In this document: positions 55,160-64,000 of the stretch, one piece after another | Numbering within the stretch: position 1 is the stretch's first letter | Layout: each line of letters starts with the position of its first letter | NCBI RefSeq assembly: GCF_036711975.1 | Contig: NC_091973.1 | Location: 16,120,001 to 16,184,000, forward strand | Direction of reading: 5' to 3' | Source: Onthophagus taurus | Lineage: Eukaryota; Arthropoda; Insecta; Coleoptera; Scarabaeidae | DNA: 64,000 bases | The notes under the pieces: model-generated | Databases searched by the model: none | What the model was told of the DNA's origin: nothing | Seen by the model: only the letters and a program-made list of their open reading frames with translations | Made by a program: the position numbers and the translations under genes

Positions 55160-56000
55160 GTGTACTCTATCTATAATTTCGTATTTATTAGTGATAACAA
55201 CTAAAAAACATCAAAATTAGCATTACGGAGACAATAAAATAGAAAATCCCTTCAAAACGATACTACTATGTATAACGAAAATTAATTATTATTAAATAAA
55301 AATGTGGGATCGAAATCAACCTCTCATTATGTGAAAAATTCATATTATTGAAAAAGCTTGATGATCCATTAATATCACTCCAAATATCAAAATCATTATT
55401 TCGAATAACATATCTAAGAACCACCCGGAAATTCAGAGGATAAGGGTTTCAAAATCACCCCCGAAATACGTAAAAAATTGATAACTTTGTCTAAAAATTT
55501 TGTGACACCTCCAAACTCAGTCCAAAGATCGAAAATAACGTTTCGAATAACATATATTATCTATGAGACACGCGGAAATTATGTTGATAAGGGGTGTATA
55601 ATAATAAATGGGGAGTTATAGTAAAGTAAATTCACACCAAAAAAATTGGCGATTTATTCGCTATTTACGACAAAAATTAAGAAAAATAAAATGACAGTTA
55701 AATTTATGGTACCGTCGACCGAGACTACTACCCTTATTAGGAGCCGTTCGTTTATTGCCGGTTGGGTAATAAACCAATAGACCAGGTGTGCAGTGATCGG
55801 TATCTAAATGAATTTTGGTAATTATCTCCTTGGTGACGTCGATTAAAATTTTAATATAATCTTTTTGTTGAAAAGGTTAAAAGATATGATTACCGTTTTT
55901 AACTGGACGAAATTTTTACCTAATCTGTAGAAAATTAAACAACAATATTAATAATAAAAAGTTCTTTTATTTTAAATAACATGTTCGAAATGTATATATA
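55160..56000. other. Interval with two degenerate repeat units, no gene
   Basis: Two related stretches (about 55360-55455 and 55505-55605, shared TTTCGAATAACATAT and CGGAAATT) suggest an old tandem repeat. No coding region seen. Confidence 0.5.
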
Positions 56001-56011
56001 TATAATTGTAA

Positions 56012-57629
56012 TTAAAACTGAATTTGGTCTAATGTGTAGTGATCTGAATAAACATGATTCCTTTCCGTAATATCATAAAGCGTTTTATATTGCTCAAACA
56101 AGCTTGCTTCGTCGTTCATTCCGTAATATTTACGTATAATTTTTAAATTCAGAAATCCTAGAAGAACATATTTCACAAATGCCTTGTCTGGTATATTGGT
56201 TGTTGACACTATCTTTCTACATATATAGACTGCCGCACTAAATGATATAAACGGAGTTGACATATCCCATTTCAAATGGTACTCTGGTTTATCAACAGAA
56301 CGGTACCGCTCACAAAAATCGTTTGTATCTCTGGTATTGTATATTTCTTGTAACTCGTTTTTGTAATGAATAACAAAATATTTTAGAGACATATATAGGT
56401 ATCTATAGAAATTACATTAGATATGTTCGAGCAACGATCTATATGAAACCATCTGTTACATAAGTTGCAGCCTACATAATTTTCCTGTGATCCTATACCA
56501 CGTTTAAAACATTTATCATACATAACGTGAGATGACAGTAATAAAACATTTTGTAAAAAAATTCTGAAAAGATCAGGATTAAAATTACTCTGTAATAATG
56601 ATGTTGACAAATATTGCAGTGTCTCACTTTTTGCAAAACCATCATGTACATAGACTCCACAATTGATTGAATCCTCAGTCTCTTGGGTAGGATATGCTAT
56701 TATTGTTAGTTTCCACTTCCTAGCATTTAGTTTGTCTTCGTGTAGGTGTAGACGGTCTCTAGTGGGAAATAGTCTTTTAACCTTTTTTATAATTTCCTCG
56801 TGTGATATACGATAATATTTACCAGGATTCAAAATACAAATAGAGTTAGTAGTCAAATCTAATATAATTAATATCCAATGATTGTTGTTACAATTTAAGT
56901 GATTTTATAAAAGGTAAAAATTTAGACAAATTCTTTATCTGATCTGAAGACAAAATTTGGACGGATAATGTGTCGATGTAATAAATATCTTCGCGGTCTT
57001 TAAAAAAGGTAAATGCCAGAGAATCTATGCAATAATCTGCAACCCATGAACTTGTGTACATCTTGGACGAAGAACAAATCATGTTTTCGGTTGATATTAG
57101 CGTTCTAAAGTCAGAGCTACTTAATGAAATCGTTTGTCCATTATATGAATATTGTCCCAAGATAAAATCTGTTTGGAAAGCTGCGAACATATAAAAATCA
57201 TGATCAAAGAACAGACCATTTGAAAGGGCTCGTTGATCTGGCTGATCAAGGATACAGTTCAAAGAGCAAGACTGTATATCCCCCTCCATCAACATTTTCT
57301 GGTTGGATTGGGTTGGTCCGCCTTATGATCTCCTCTTCAACCTTTTCTGGTGGGACGATTAAATTCATTACCACTTCATCATCTATTTTGTTATTTTCAT
57401 CATTTACGTTAATTTTGTCAGTTAAGTAAACATTATGGCAATACCGTTTTCGTTTCTTTGATTTTGTCCACGTTTCTTGAGCATCCGGGTTATCAATTTC
57501 ATGTCGTACATCTGATTTTGTTGAGATTATTTTTTTCCTCTTCGGCTTTTTACCAATTTCTAAATCTATAGCTTTTATGTTACTTATAATTCGTGAATTA
57601 AGCAGGTTTACAAATCGCCCTACTTTCAA
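56012..57629 (-). pseudogene. Ulp1-like cysteine protease with PHD finger, broken
   Basis: Minus strand, four overlapping open blocks. A basic N-terminal part (57629-57290: KPKRKK, KSKKRKRYC). A block 57295-56890 with SSWVADYCIDSLAFTFFKD, similar to the Ulp1/C48 substrate region. After a frame change near 56896, NNNHWILIILD (catalytic His-Trp) and YPTQETEDSINCGVYV with Gln and catalytic Cys. Then a PHD-like finger CDKCF-type: C ... C-x2-C (CNLC) ... H-x2-C (WFHIDRC), ending near 56385. A last block 56392-56012 is unassigned. The usual catalytic Asp position reads Asn (ILNP). Frame changes near 57290 and 56896 make it a pseudogene. Ulp1-like genes are carried by several DNA transposons, which fits the setting, but host origin is not excluded. 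Confidence 0.6.
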
Positions 57630-57784
57630 ATTTGGTTTGTTCTCTAGTATTTCTTGCTTGACAATTTTAAACCATATTATTATATGAATCCATGTTGCAA
57701 GTTGGGTATTATAAAATTTAGTTGTAATAATATTAAAAATTAAACCTTCTTACTTGCTTTAATCAATTTATTTTTTCGGTACCG

Positions 57785-57808
57785 GTTTCGCTGTTATACC
57801 ATCATCAG
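57785..57808 (-). ncRNA. Hammerhead-like motif at a Penelope 3' end
   Basis: On the minus strand CTGATGA (57808-57802) is followed by a 12-base loop/stem and GAAAC (57789-57785). It lies downstream of the minus-strand GIY-YIG segment, where Penelope-like elements carry such motifs. Confidence 0.45.
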
Positions 57809-58254
57809 CCGAATCTACATCAAACGCAGTAATTAAATAGTGATATAAAAAGTCAAATACAGTTAAGAATTACAAAATATCAGTTATCACTTACCGTCAT
57901 AAAATCTTCACAAAGTTGGTTTCATAAAATAACATGAATAACAAAGAAAATTTTCTTAAAAAACACATATATAACATAAATTATTTAAGACAATTACAGT
58001 TAAGGATCTTTTCACTTAGTCGTCTAAAACCAGATTTTATAAACGCGTTCACGTATAGATGTCAAATGCATTGTGACAACAGAGGGTTTAAAAATACAAA
58101 TTTATTTCAAGACAACCGGTTATTAAGATGGATAGCAGTGAATAAAAATAACAAATCAAAACGGATACAGAATTAAAGTGAAACACGAAAAACTGATAGG
58201 GTGAAACAAATATTAAAAAATAAAACCTATTTAATTATTTAATATATGAGAACA

Positions 58255-58551
58255 AAGACTATCATAGCTCTCTAGTTGATCATTTAGAAGGTTATAATTT
58301 TTTTCTTTAATAAGTTTCATTATTTCATACATCTCCAGTAGATTCATTTTAAAGCCCTTTTAACATGCATGTATCAATTTGGTATCCTTATAATTAATTT
58401 GGTGTCCAGTTTCCAACTTATGTTGGTATATGTTTGACTGAAGTTTGGATTTATGTTCATGTAACCGTGTCCCTAATTTTCACCCTGTTTGCCCTATATA
58501 TATGCCATTGCAGTTATTACAACTAACTGAGTAAGTTCCAGATTTTTCCAT
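58255..58551 (-). pseudogene. Penelope-like GIY-YIG nuclease
   Basis: Minus-strand frame from 58551: GTYSVSCNNCNGIYIGQTG, a stop in place of Arg, then KLGTRLHEHKSK, NIYQHKLETGHQI. These are the GIY-YIG core (GTY, YIG) with CxxC between and the downstream Arg, His and Glu. A second stop lies near 58360. The RT is not present upstream, so the copy is 5'-truncated. Confidence 0.8.
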
Positions 58552-58619
58552 AATACTTTCATTGTTGTTTTTATGATTTGAGAGTAGATTTAGCAAACTG
58601 TTATTGTTGGAAAAAGCCA

Positions 58620-59570
58620 GAGATACATTGTACTATCGACCAAACCTTATTCACTACATGGCGTAAGGGACAGAAAACAAATCCCCCGCACGGTCGCTTT
58701 GCCGAGTACGGCCGAAGAATCGAAGACTGGAGGGGCGTACTCATTTTCTCTCGAACCTTTGCTCTAGCCTTGTCGTCTCTTCAACCCTGAAGTGCCGGGC
58801 GCCCGATGCCAGCTTAAAATCGAGCGCGCCTTGGATTCGAACAAAAATACACAATTTCGTTTTTACAATTCAAATAACTGTACCAATGTAATGACGTAGT
58901 CGATTTTAAAAATTCATAAAATAGTCAAATATATTCATTAAAATAAAATAATTGAACTTTAATAAGTGAAAAAAATTGTTTCTTAATTTTAAATACGTTT
59001 CTGTACTGTATATCTTCGTAAAGTTAAAGAATTTAGTTAAAATTCGATGTAAAAATCGTCTCTTAATTTCCATTAGTAATATTTTTTTTCTAATCTCATT
59101 TAAAATGGCATTTTAACCGTTTAATATTATAGAAAGTCTTAATAATTTCAAGCCATTTACGACCATTAATGCGTTTACGCACCGTTTCCTCACATTTTTT
59201 TGCGTATTTTTGACATAAGGCTTTTGCGAATTTTTTTTTCTTGAGTTGATATATTTTTTTTGTAATAAGTCTTAAAATTTTACAATAATTTCTCACCTTC
59301 ATCGTAAATGGATAAACAATAAACTTTTTATTTTTTGTACACTTTAGTAATGTTAAAAAATTTATTACCTTATTCATATAAGGTAATATAAAATTTCTGT
59401 TGAAACTACCTGTAAACTGAATTTTATAGATTGTTATTTATGAGCATGATAATATTCCATATTATAATGAAAAACCATTTGATTTTGAGTATATAATTCA
59501 TTTATTTACAAAGAAAATTTTATTAATAATAAAACATTTTATTATATATATATATATATTTTTTTTTTTG
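58620..59570. other. Interval without a recognised gene
   Basis: A GC-richer patch at about 58680-58830 is followed by AT-rich text. The minus-strand open frame 59096-59377 is lysine-rich low-complexity and not convincing. TA dinucleotide run near 59540-59565. Confidence 0.5.
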
Positions 59571-59770
59571 CGCAGAGGAGGGGAAAATGCCTTACGCACC
59601 CCGGCCTACTGATGGCGCCTATAGTTCGTGGGTCGGAAAAATCGTATTTCGGCCGGGAGTGTGGGACTACAATTAATTAGCACCTGCTACCCACTAAAAA
59701 CCCCCCCTTCTTCTCCCGGACCACCCGGATTTCTGCGGAAGTCGTTATATCCAGGATTCAATTGCAAGAA
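59571..59770. other. GC-rich island, possible non-LTR 3' remnant
   Basis: About 200 bp of GC-rich sequence after a T-tract, resembling 3' regions of some insect non-LTR elements. Not assignable to a family from this window alone. Confidence 0.3.
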
Positions 59771-59834
59771 AAAAAATATTGATGGTTAATATTAATTTTA
59801 TTAAGGTTGTCTCAACTTACCGGCTTTGGAAGGG

Positions 59835-59860
59835 ACTCTTCATCCCGCGGGATGAAGAGT
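59835..59860. repeat. Perfect 26-bp palindrome
   Basis: ACTCTTCATCCCG followed by its exact reverse complement. On the minus strand the surrounding 59815-59905 is open and followed by GTAAGTTGAG, so it may lie in a small exon. Confidence 0.9.
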
Positions 59861-60029
59861 TTTATCTTTTTCGTCTTGAGGACCACAGCCAGGTATGCGC
59901 TTATTGTTTCTCACTTGGTTTTGTCGGTCAGCATTGAAAAAATTAAAAAGATTTCATCAAATATTAAGAACACTTTAATAATAAAAATTATACCTACTTA
60001 ATAATGAATAAAATTTGTTATGTCAAAAT

Positions 60030-61554
60030 TTAATAATGGGTGTATAACCCGTTATTATTTTGACATTCTTCTAATCGGGATGTCATTGAGCCGACCAATC
60101 GCTGACATAAATCCCCGCCACGAAGACTATCCCATTTCCGCATAACGTATTCTTCTAAAATAGCTCGGTCCCGAAATCGTTCGTCAAATTCCCACCCGCG
60201 TACCATATAACCCCACACCTCTTCAATGGGATTTAAATCGGGCAAGCGTGGAGGCCATTTTAATCGTTCTACGTTATTATTGTCTTGAAACCACTCCTCG
60301 ACTAACCGAGCGGTATGGATGGGGCTGTTGTCTTGTACAAATGTTAGAACCTCCACCTCATCCTCAGGATATGCTGCCCTCACACTTGGAATAAAAATCT
60401 CTTCCAAAACCCCAACATAATGCCGAGCAGTAAATGTTGGGGGCGAAACTTTAACCAACGCTCCAGGCCCGGCATCGCTCATCCAACCCCATACACCTGA
60501 TAAACAGTTATTGTGGTAATTGTAGTAATTCGTCAGATATCATCATCATAGAGTAGTTACAAGGTTCTAGAGCTTACCAAGTGAGACTCGTCCACAGGTT
60601 GCCATCGTAACGACATTTTCGGCGTCATATCTCGTCCCACTACGACGCCCAACTCGCTGTTTCGAATTTTGGGATGACAAAAACGTCTTTTCATCCGAAA
60701 ATATGACACCTTGCCAATCCCGGTTTATATTTTCTTCACAAAATCTCAATCTGTGCTGGGCATTCTGGGGTGACAGCTGAATTTTTTCTGCCGGTATTCT
60801 AGCCCGCAAACCTATAAAATTATTAAAATTGTTTAGTCATTCTGCTATTTTCTATGTATTACTTTAAAATACCATTCTCGTTTAAACGGTTTCGAATGGT
60901 TTGAAGGGAGCAGTCGACTATTAATTCCTGCCGGATAGCTCTTGATGGGCAAGTTGGGTGCATACGAGCATAATTGACAATTCGCTCATCTTCATCGGTA
61001 GTTGTTTTTCTTGGCACTACTCGTGTGCTCTTTAAACCCCTCTCGCCATTCAAAGCGCCTCGCCTTATCCATTTGTTTACTGTCCATCTCTACCAACAAA
61101 GCGAAAAATAGAACCACAAAGAATTTCATGTTTTCAAAAATAATTCAAGTAACCCTTTTGATTAATGTATTCCATTATTCTTGGCAAATCAAAATGATTA
61201 TTATAGAGCTCCTTAAAATACAAACAAGTTTCATTTAAAATCGGACAAATTTTACTGCAAATTCACACAGATTTTATTGCCTTCTAAAAACAAAATTGAT
61301 GGGCAGATCAAAAGCACAAAATTATTTTATTAAAAGTTAAACTATTGTGTATTTACATTGTCAAAATAATTGTAATTGGTAGATGATAAAATCGGAATTA
61401 AGCTTACTATATAATCATAATATTCAAAATTATTCAATCTTACCGACAAATTCACTTGGTTGCAAATTTGATGAATGGGTATTCCGGCCTCGGCCAGAGC
61501 ACATATTCGTAGTCTTTGCGCAAAACTACTTTCCGGTTGACTTAACACCTTCAT
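60030..61554 (-). CDS. Tc1-like transposase, four exons, apparently intact
   Basis: Minus strand. Exons 61554-61444, 61089-60873, 60811-60578 and 60496-60030 join in consistent phase to 342 codons without a stop, the normal length of Tc1-type transposases. Introns of 354, 61 and 81 bp have GT...AG borders (donors GTAAGA, GTATTT, GTAAGC; acceptors GGTAG, TATAG, TCAG). Exons 1 and 2 encode two helix-turn-helix regions (RWTVNKWIRRGALNGERGLK; SRAIRQELIVDCSLQTIRNR). Exon 3 has FSDEKTFLSS with the first Asp. Exon 4 has VQDNSPIHTARLVEEWF (second Asp) and LPDLNPIEEVW (Glu), with 35 residues between. All three catalytic residues are present. Terminal repeats were not identified, so it may be an element or a captured host gene. 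Neighbours are unrelated transposon pieces. Confidence 0.87.
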
Positions 61555-61688
61555 CGTGAATACTTAACACTAAATTATCACTACCTTAATACTCTAATTT
61601 AACATTATCAAAAGCAAAAAAAAACAAGAAACCGCTACGAAAAATAACAATAAATTAATACTATCTTCATATAAAAATAACGCAGTCC

Positions 61689-62226
61689 TAAGACTATCAA
61701 AATCAAATATAAAGAAGAAAACGCTCAGCAAAAAATAGCAAAACACTATCAACAACCGCTCACGATCGCCAAAAGCAAAGTGATGTCCAAACGAAATATT
61801 TAAAAAAAAGTATTAAAAATATATTAAAAATAGTTTATTGTAATTATTATTGTAACGTTTCCTTTTGATTGAAAATTATTATCTGTCAAAATTTTACGGA
61901 ATTCCTTAATTAAATCATTCATAATAAAATACAACAAAATATTTATTTTCATTTTCGTTTAGAGTTTGTCAGTTGTTACCATCCAATTCTGGGAAACATC
62001 CCCGTCTCTTTAAATGTCGCGCGGTAAGATTTTACAAAGGGTTTGCGATGGTCATAAAAAAATGAGATAACGCAATCACCTAGAATTTTAATTTTTTGAT
62101 GGTATTTATTCTTTTAAGTTTCGTTTGGACATCACTTTGCTTTTGGCGATCGTGAGCGGTTGTTGATAGTGTTTTGCTATTTTTTGCTGAGCGTTTTCTT
62201 CTTTATATTTGATTTTGATAGTCTTA
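61689..62226. mobile_element. Inverted-repeat element with 108-bp arms
   Basis: 61689-61796 and 62119-62226 are perfect inverted copies by eye (outer end TAAGACTATCAAAATCAAAT), spacer about 320 bp without coding. It abuts Harbinger element C at 62229. Looks like a MITE or foldback. Target duplication unclear. Confidence 0.75.
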
Positions 62227-62385
62227 AGGTGGAATTTCGTTGCGACGTCCAGCGTTCGCGGCCCGCCGCGACGTCCAGCAGTAACGGCCAGCCGTTACGT
62301 TCGCGTGAATTTCGTTGGAACGTCTGAGTCTGTGCTTCGGCAGCATTTATGTTCATGCTTCTGTAGTGAAAGGTGCTTTTTAAAA

Positions 62386-62693
62386 ATGGATAGGAAGACG
62401 TTAGCGGCATTGATTTTGCTAGAAGAAGAAGAAGATGATGATATTAGGCTTTTGCTATCCATTCGTGAGGACACTAGCGAGTTATATAAATCTCGAAACC
62501 AAGAAGGGTATTTTGAAATACTTATAAGAAATCATCTCAATGCCGATGATGAAAAGTTTCGCAGTTTCTTCAGGCTAAATAAAGAGCAATTTAATTTTGT
62601 GTTGAATCTCGTTCATGCAGATTTGAAGAAACAATCCACAAATTGTGTGAAAAACCCAATTTCTCCTGAGGAAAAGTTAGCGTTGACCTTAAG
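62386..62693 (+). CDS. Harbinger C transposase, exon 1
   Basis: ATG at 62386 chosen because the protein start matches exon 1 of element A (DRKTLAALILLEEEEDDD against DKKTLATLILLEEEDDD). Acidic N-terminus, then RSFFRLNKEQFNFVLNLV, the usual start of the PIF/Harbinger helix-turn-helix region. Open throughout. The exon ends with two bases of a codon before the donor GTAAGG at 62694. Exon 2 starts at 63710 in matching phase. The 1016-bp intron holds two exons of the accessory gene on the other strand. Confidence 0.88.
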
Positions 62694-62791
62694 GTAAGGA
62701 TGTTTTCTTTGTAAAAAAATACAGATGTTTAAAAAAAAACCAACAATTTTATCAAAAATGCACGTTTAATTAACAAAAGCAATATATAAGT

Positions 62792-63398
62792 TTATTTCAT
62801 GTTGTAATAGTCGTTTGAATAGGGTGTCATAAACGTAGTGGGCGTATGATCGTCAGGTGTACTTGTATTATGGGAAGTATTGAGGGAAAATGTTGGAGTT
62901 GGTGCCTGTGGTTGGTGGGGTTGTGTCTGTGTATGTGGAATATTTATTATTGGGGAAGATGCTTGTAAATTAGTCACTAGTGTTAGGATTTGTAACTTTG
63001 CTTGCGATATTAAATTGGGAGGTAGCTTTTTTACCATTAGAGCGATGCTTCTCATGAATAAATCCACTTCATCTTCTTCCTTTTGGTGCGTTAATTGTGA
63101 TAGAACGTGAAGACGATGTTTAGACCGTTCTTCCAATTCGTGTAATAATTTCGCTTTTGCGTTGCTAGGTGTTGAACTGCTGCAAGTTGGCGTGTTTGAA
63201 CGGCTTCTATCGTCCATGTTTGTTCTTTTTAGTATTTTCGGATTTGGCTGATTTAAATGTATGGAATCTGGTGATCCTACGTCGTCTTTAATTATTCTTG
63301 ATTGCGATTCCGAATCAGTTTGAACATCTTCATCGCCGCTATCCTGAGTATTCTGAGATGATTCGGTGTTTTGCTGTACATTACAATTTTGAATGCGG
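62792..63398 (-). CDS. Harbinger C MADF/BESS protein, last exon
   Basis: Minus strand, acceptor TTATTGTAG before 63398, open to TAA at 62794-62792 (201 residues after the split codon). Contains the linker with DVGSPDSIHLN, a coiled-coil-prone stretch (KLLHELEERSKHRLHVLSQL) and a BESS motif (EVDLFMRSIALMVKKLPPNL), then a Pro/Thr/Ser-rich tail. BESS mediates protein contacts of MADF factors. Positioned wholly inside the transposase intron. Confidence 0.88.
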
Positions 63399-63457
63399 CT
63401 ACAATAATAAATAAATAAGAAAACTTAAAAAAACATAACTCAAAAGAGATAGTATAC

Positions 63458-63617
63458 CTTCGTTCAGATTTGAGAAGTTCCAAAAATGTTAGCTGTTCGT
63501 ATAAATGCCATTTTGATGGTCTTGTTGATGCTGCCGAACCAGTTCCTTGCTTTTGTTATCTTTTTTGTTTTAAGTAGTTATCGCGAATATTTTTCCATCG
63601 CAATTTACAATCCTCGG
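63458..63617 (-). pseudogene. Harbinger C MADF protein, middle exon with one stop
   Basis: Minus strand, acceptor TTTCCAG before 63617, donor GTATAC after 63458. The phase fits the last exon. Encodes EDCKLRWKNIRDNYLKQK of the MADF domain, then an in-frame TAA where element A has an Arg/Lys codon (near 63567-63565), then GTGSAAST. Exon 1 would lie beyond 64000, past transposase exon 2, by analogy with element A. Confidence 0.82.
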
Positions 63618-63709
63618 CTGGAAAAATAAAATAAGAATAGGTACATAATATAAAAACATGAAATTGTATCGTATCGTATCGAATGATGTTTTGATGTTCT
63701 TTTTTTTAG

Positions 63710-64000
63710 GTTTTTAGCTACAGGTGAAACATTTAAATCCCTTTCATTTGCCTTTCGTATCTCATCCAGCTACATTTCAATTGTTGTCCGAGAAACATTA
63801 GAAGTGCTATGTCTGCGTTTAGTTCCTATATTTCTACCACCACAAAATGAAATAGATATGAAGGAAAAAGCACAGGAATTTTGGAATAAGTGGAATTTTC
63901 CTAACTGCGTCGCAGGAGTTGATGGCAAACATATTCGAGTTTTTTGTCCCAGAAAAAGCGGATCGCTATTCTTCAATTACAAGGATTATTTCTCAATATT
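63710..64000 (+). CDS. Harbinger C transposase, exon 2 (cut by window end)
   Basis: Acceptor TTTTTTTAG ends at 63709. Open in phase with exon 1: FLATGETFKSLSFAFRISSS (DNA-binding region), FLPPQNEIDMKEKAQEFW, then GVDGKHIRVF with the first catalytic Asp (about 63917-63945). The second Asp and Glu lie past 64000. No lesion seen in the part present. Confidence 0.9.

Larger units (their letters stand above)
62229..64000. mobile_element. PIF/Harbinger element C, runs off the window
   Basis: Starts GTGGAATTTCGTTGCGACGT near the junction with the inverted-repeat element. The end motif is shared with element A (37512-37530). Contains transposase exons on the plus strand and MADF/BESS exons on the minus strand in the transposase intron, the same layout as A in the opposite orientation. 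More than one end-like copy of TTTCGTTG occurs (62235, 62311), as in subterminal repeats. Confidence 0.85.

Noticed and set aside
59096-59377. 93-codon Lys-rich minus-strand frame
   Set aside because: Low-complexity A-rich composition, no homology recognised and no splice or start context.

Overview
This 64 kb window looks like arthropod, most likely insect, nuclear DNA. It is AT-rich, has short spliceosomal introns with GTAAGT/TTTNAG borders, and is dominated by transposon families typical of insects: Bel-Pao, an mdg1/412-like gypsy, an R1-like LINE, Penelope, DD41D mariner, Tc1, P, hAT, pogo-like and PIF/Harbinger. I recognise no host housekeeping gene and no tRNA, rRNA or CRISPR array. Species cannot be fixed from the sequence.

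Layout: (1) 325-6500, a full-length Bel-Pao element with 341-bp LTRs, AATTG target duplication and tRNA-Tyr primer site, but a broken gag-pol. (2) 6506-13190, an R1-like LINE on the minus strand whose ORF1 is fused to the reverse transcriptase without the endonuclease. Its 5' region appears split by a 2.55-kb foldback element (10247-12799) built from 170-bp repeats. (3) 13416-19057, a second, decayed Bel-Pao, split in its integrase by a DD41D mariner (16927-18396) and followed by a dead DD34E Tc1 (about 19260-20260). (4) 21943-24105, a decayed THAP/P-type transposase. 25400-26212, a small TA-flanked DNA transposon. 27240-28020, a decayed mariner-type transposase. (5) 28420-30650, a Penelope fragment split by a second DD41D mariner (28928-30472). 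(6) 30954-36871, a young gypsy element with LTRs identical by eye, a GTAG duplication, a tRNA-Arg primer site, a leader ORF with a myristoylation-type start, gag, and a pol with a single in-frame stop. (7) about 37503-44490, PIF/Harbinger element A, carrying a solo 1.69-kb LTR and a truncated relative with gag. (8) 44560-47950, a third Bel-Pao remnant. 47998-49412, an intron-containing DDE transposase relic. 49512-55150, Penelope copies interrupted by a hAT element that itself holds a mariner relic. (9) 56012-57629, a broken Ulp1-like protease/PHD gene. 57785-58551, another Penelope 3' end. (10) 60030-61554, a four-exon Tc1-like transposase that appears intact. 61689-62226, a 108-bp-armed inverted repeat. 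62229 to the end, PIF/Harbinger element C.

The most notable pattern is in the two Harbinger elements: the transposase gene and the MADF/BESS accessory gene run on opposite strands and are interlocked, with exons of each lying in an intron of the other. Other notable points are two mariner copies that share an in-frame loss of the first catalytic Asp, a complete Tc1-like gene with three introns, and a predicted membrane-associated micro-ORF in the gypsy leader. Nesting gives a relative age order, with the gypsy element youngest.
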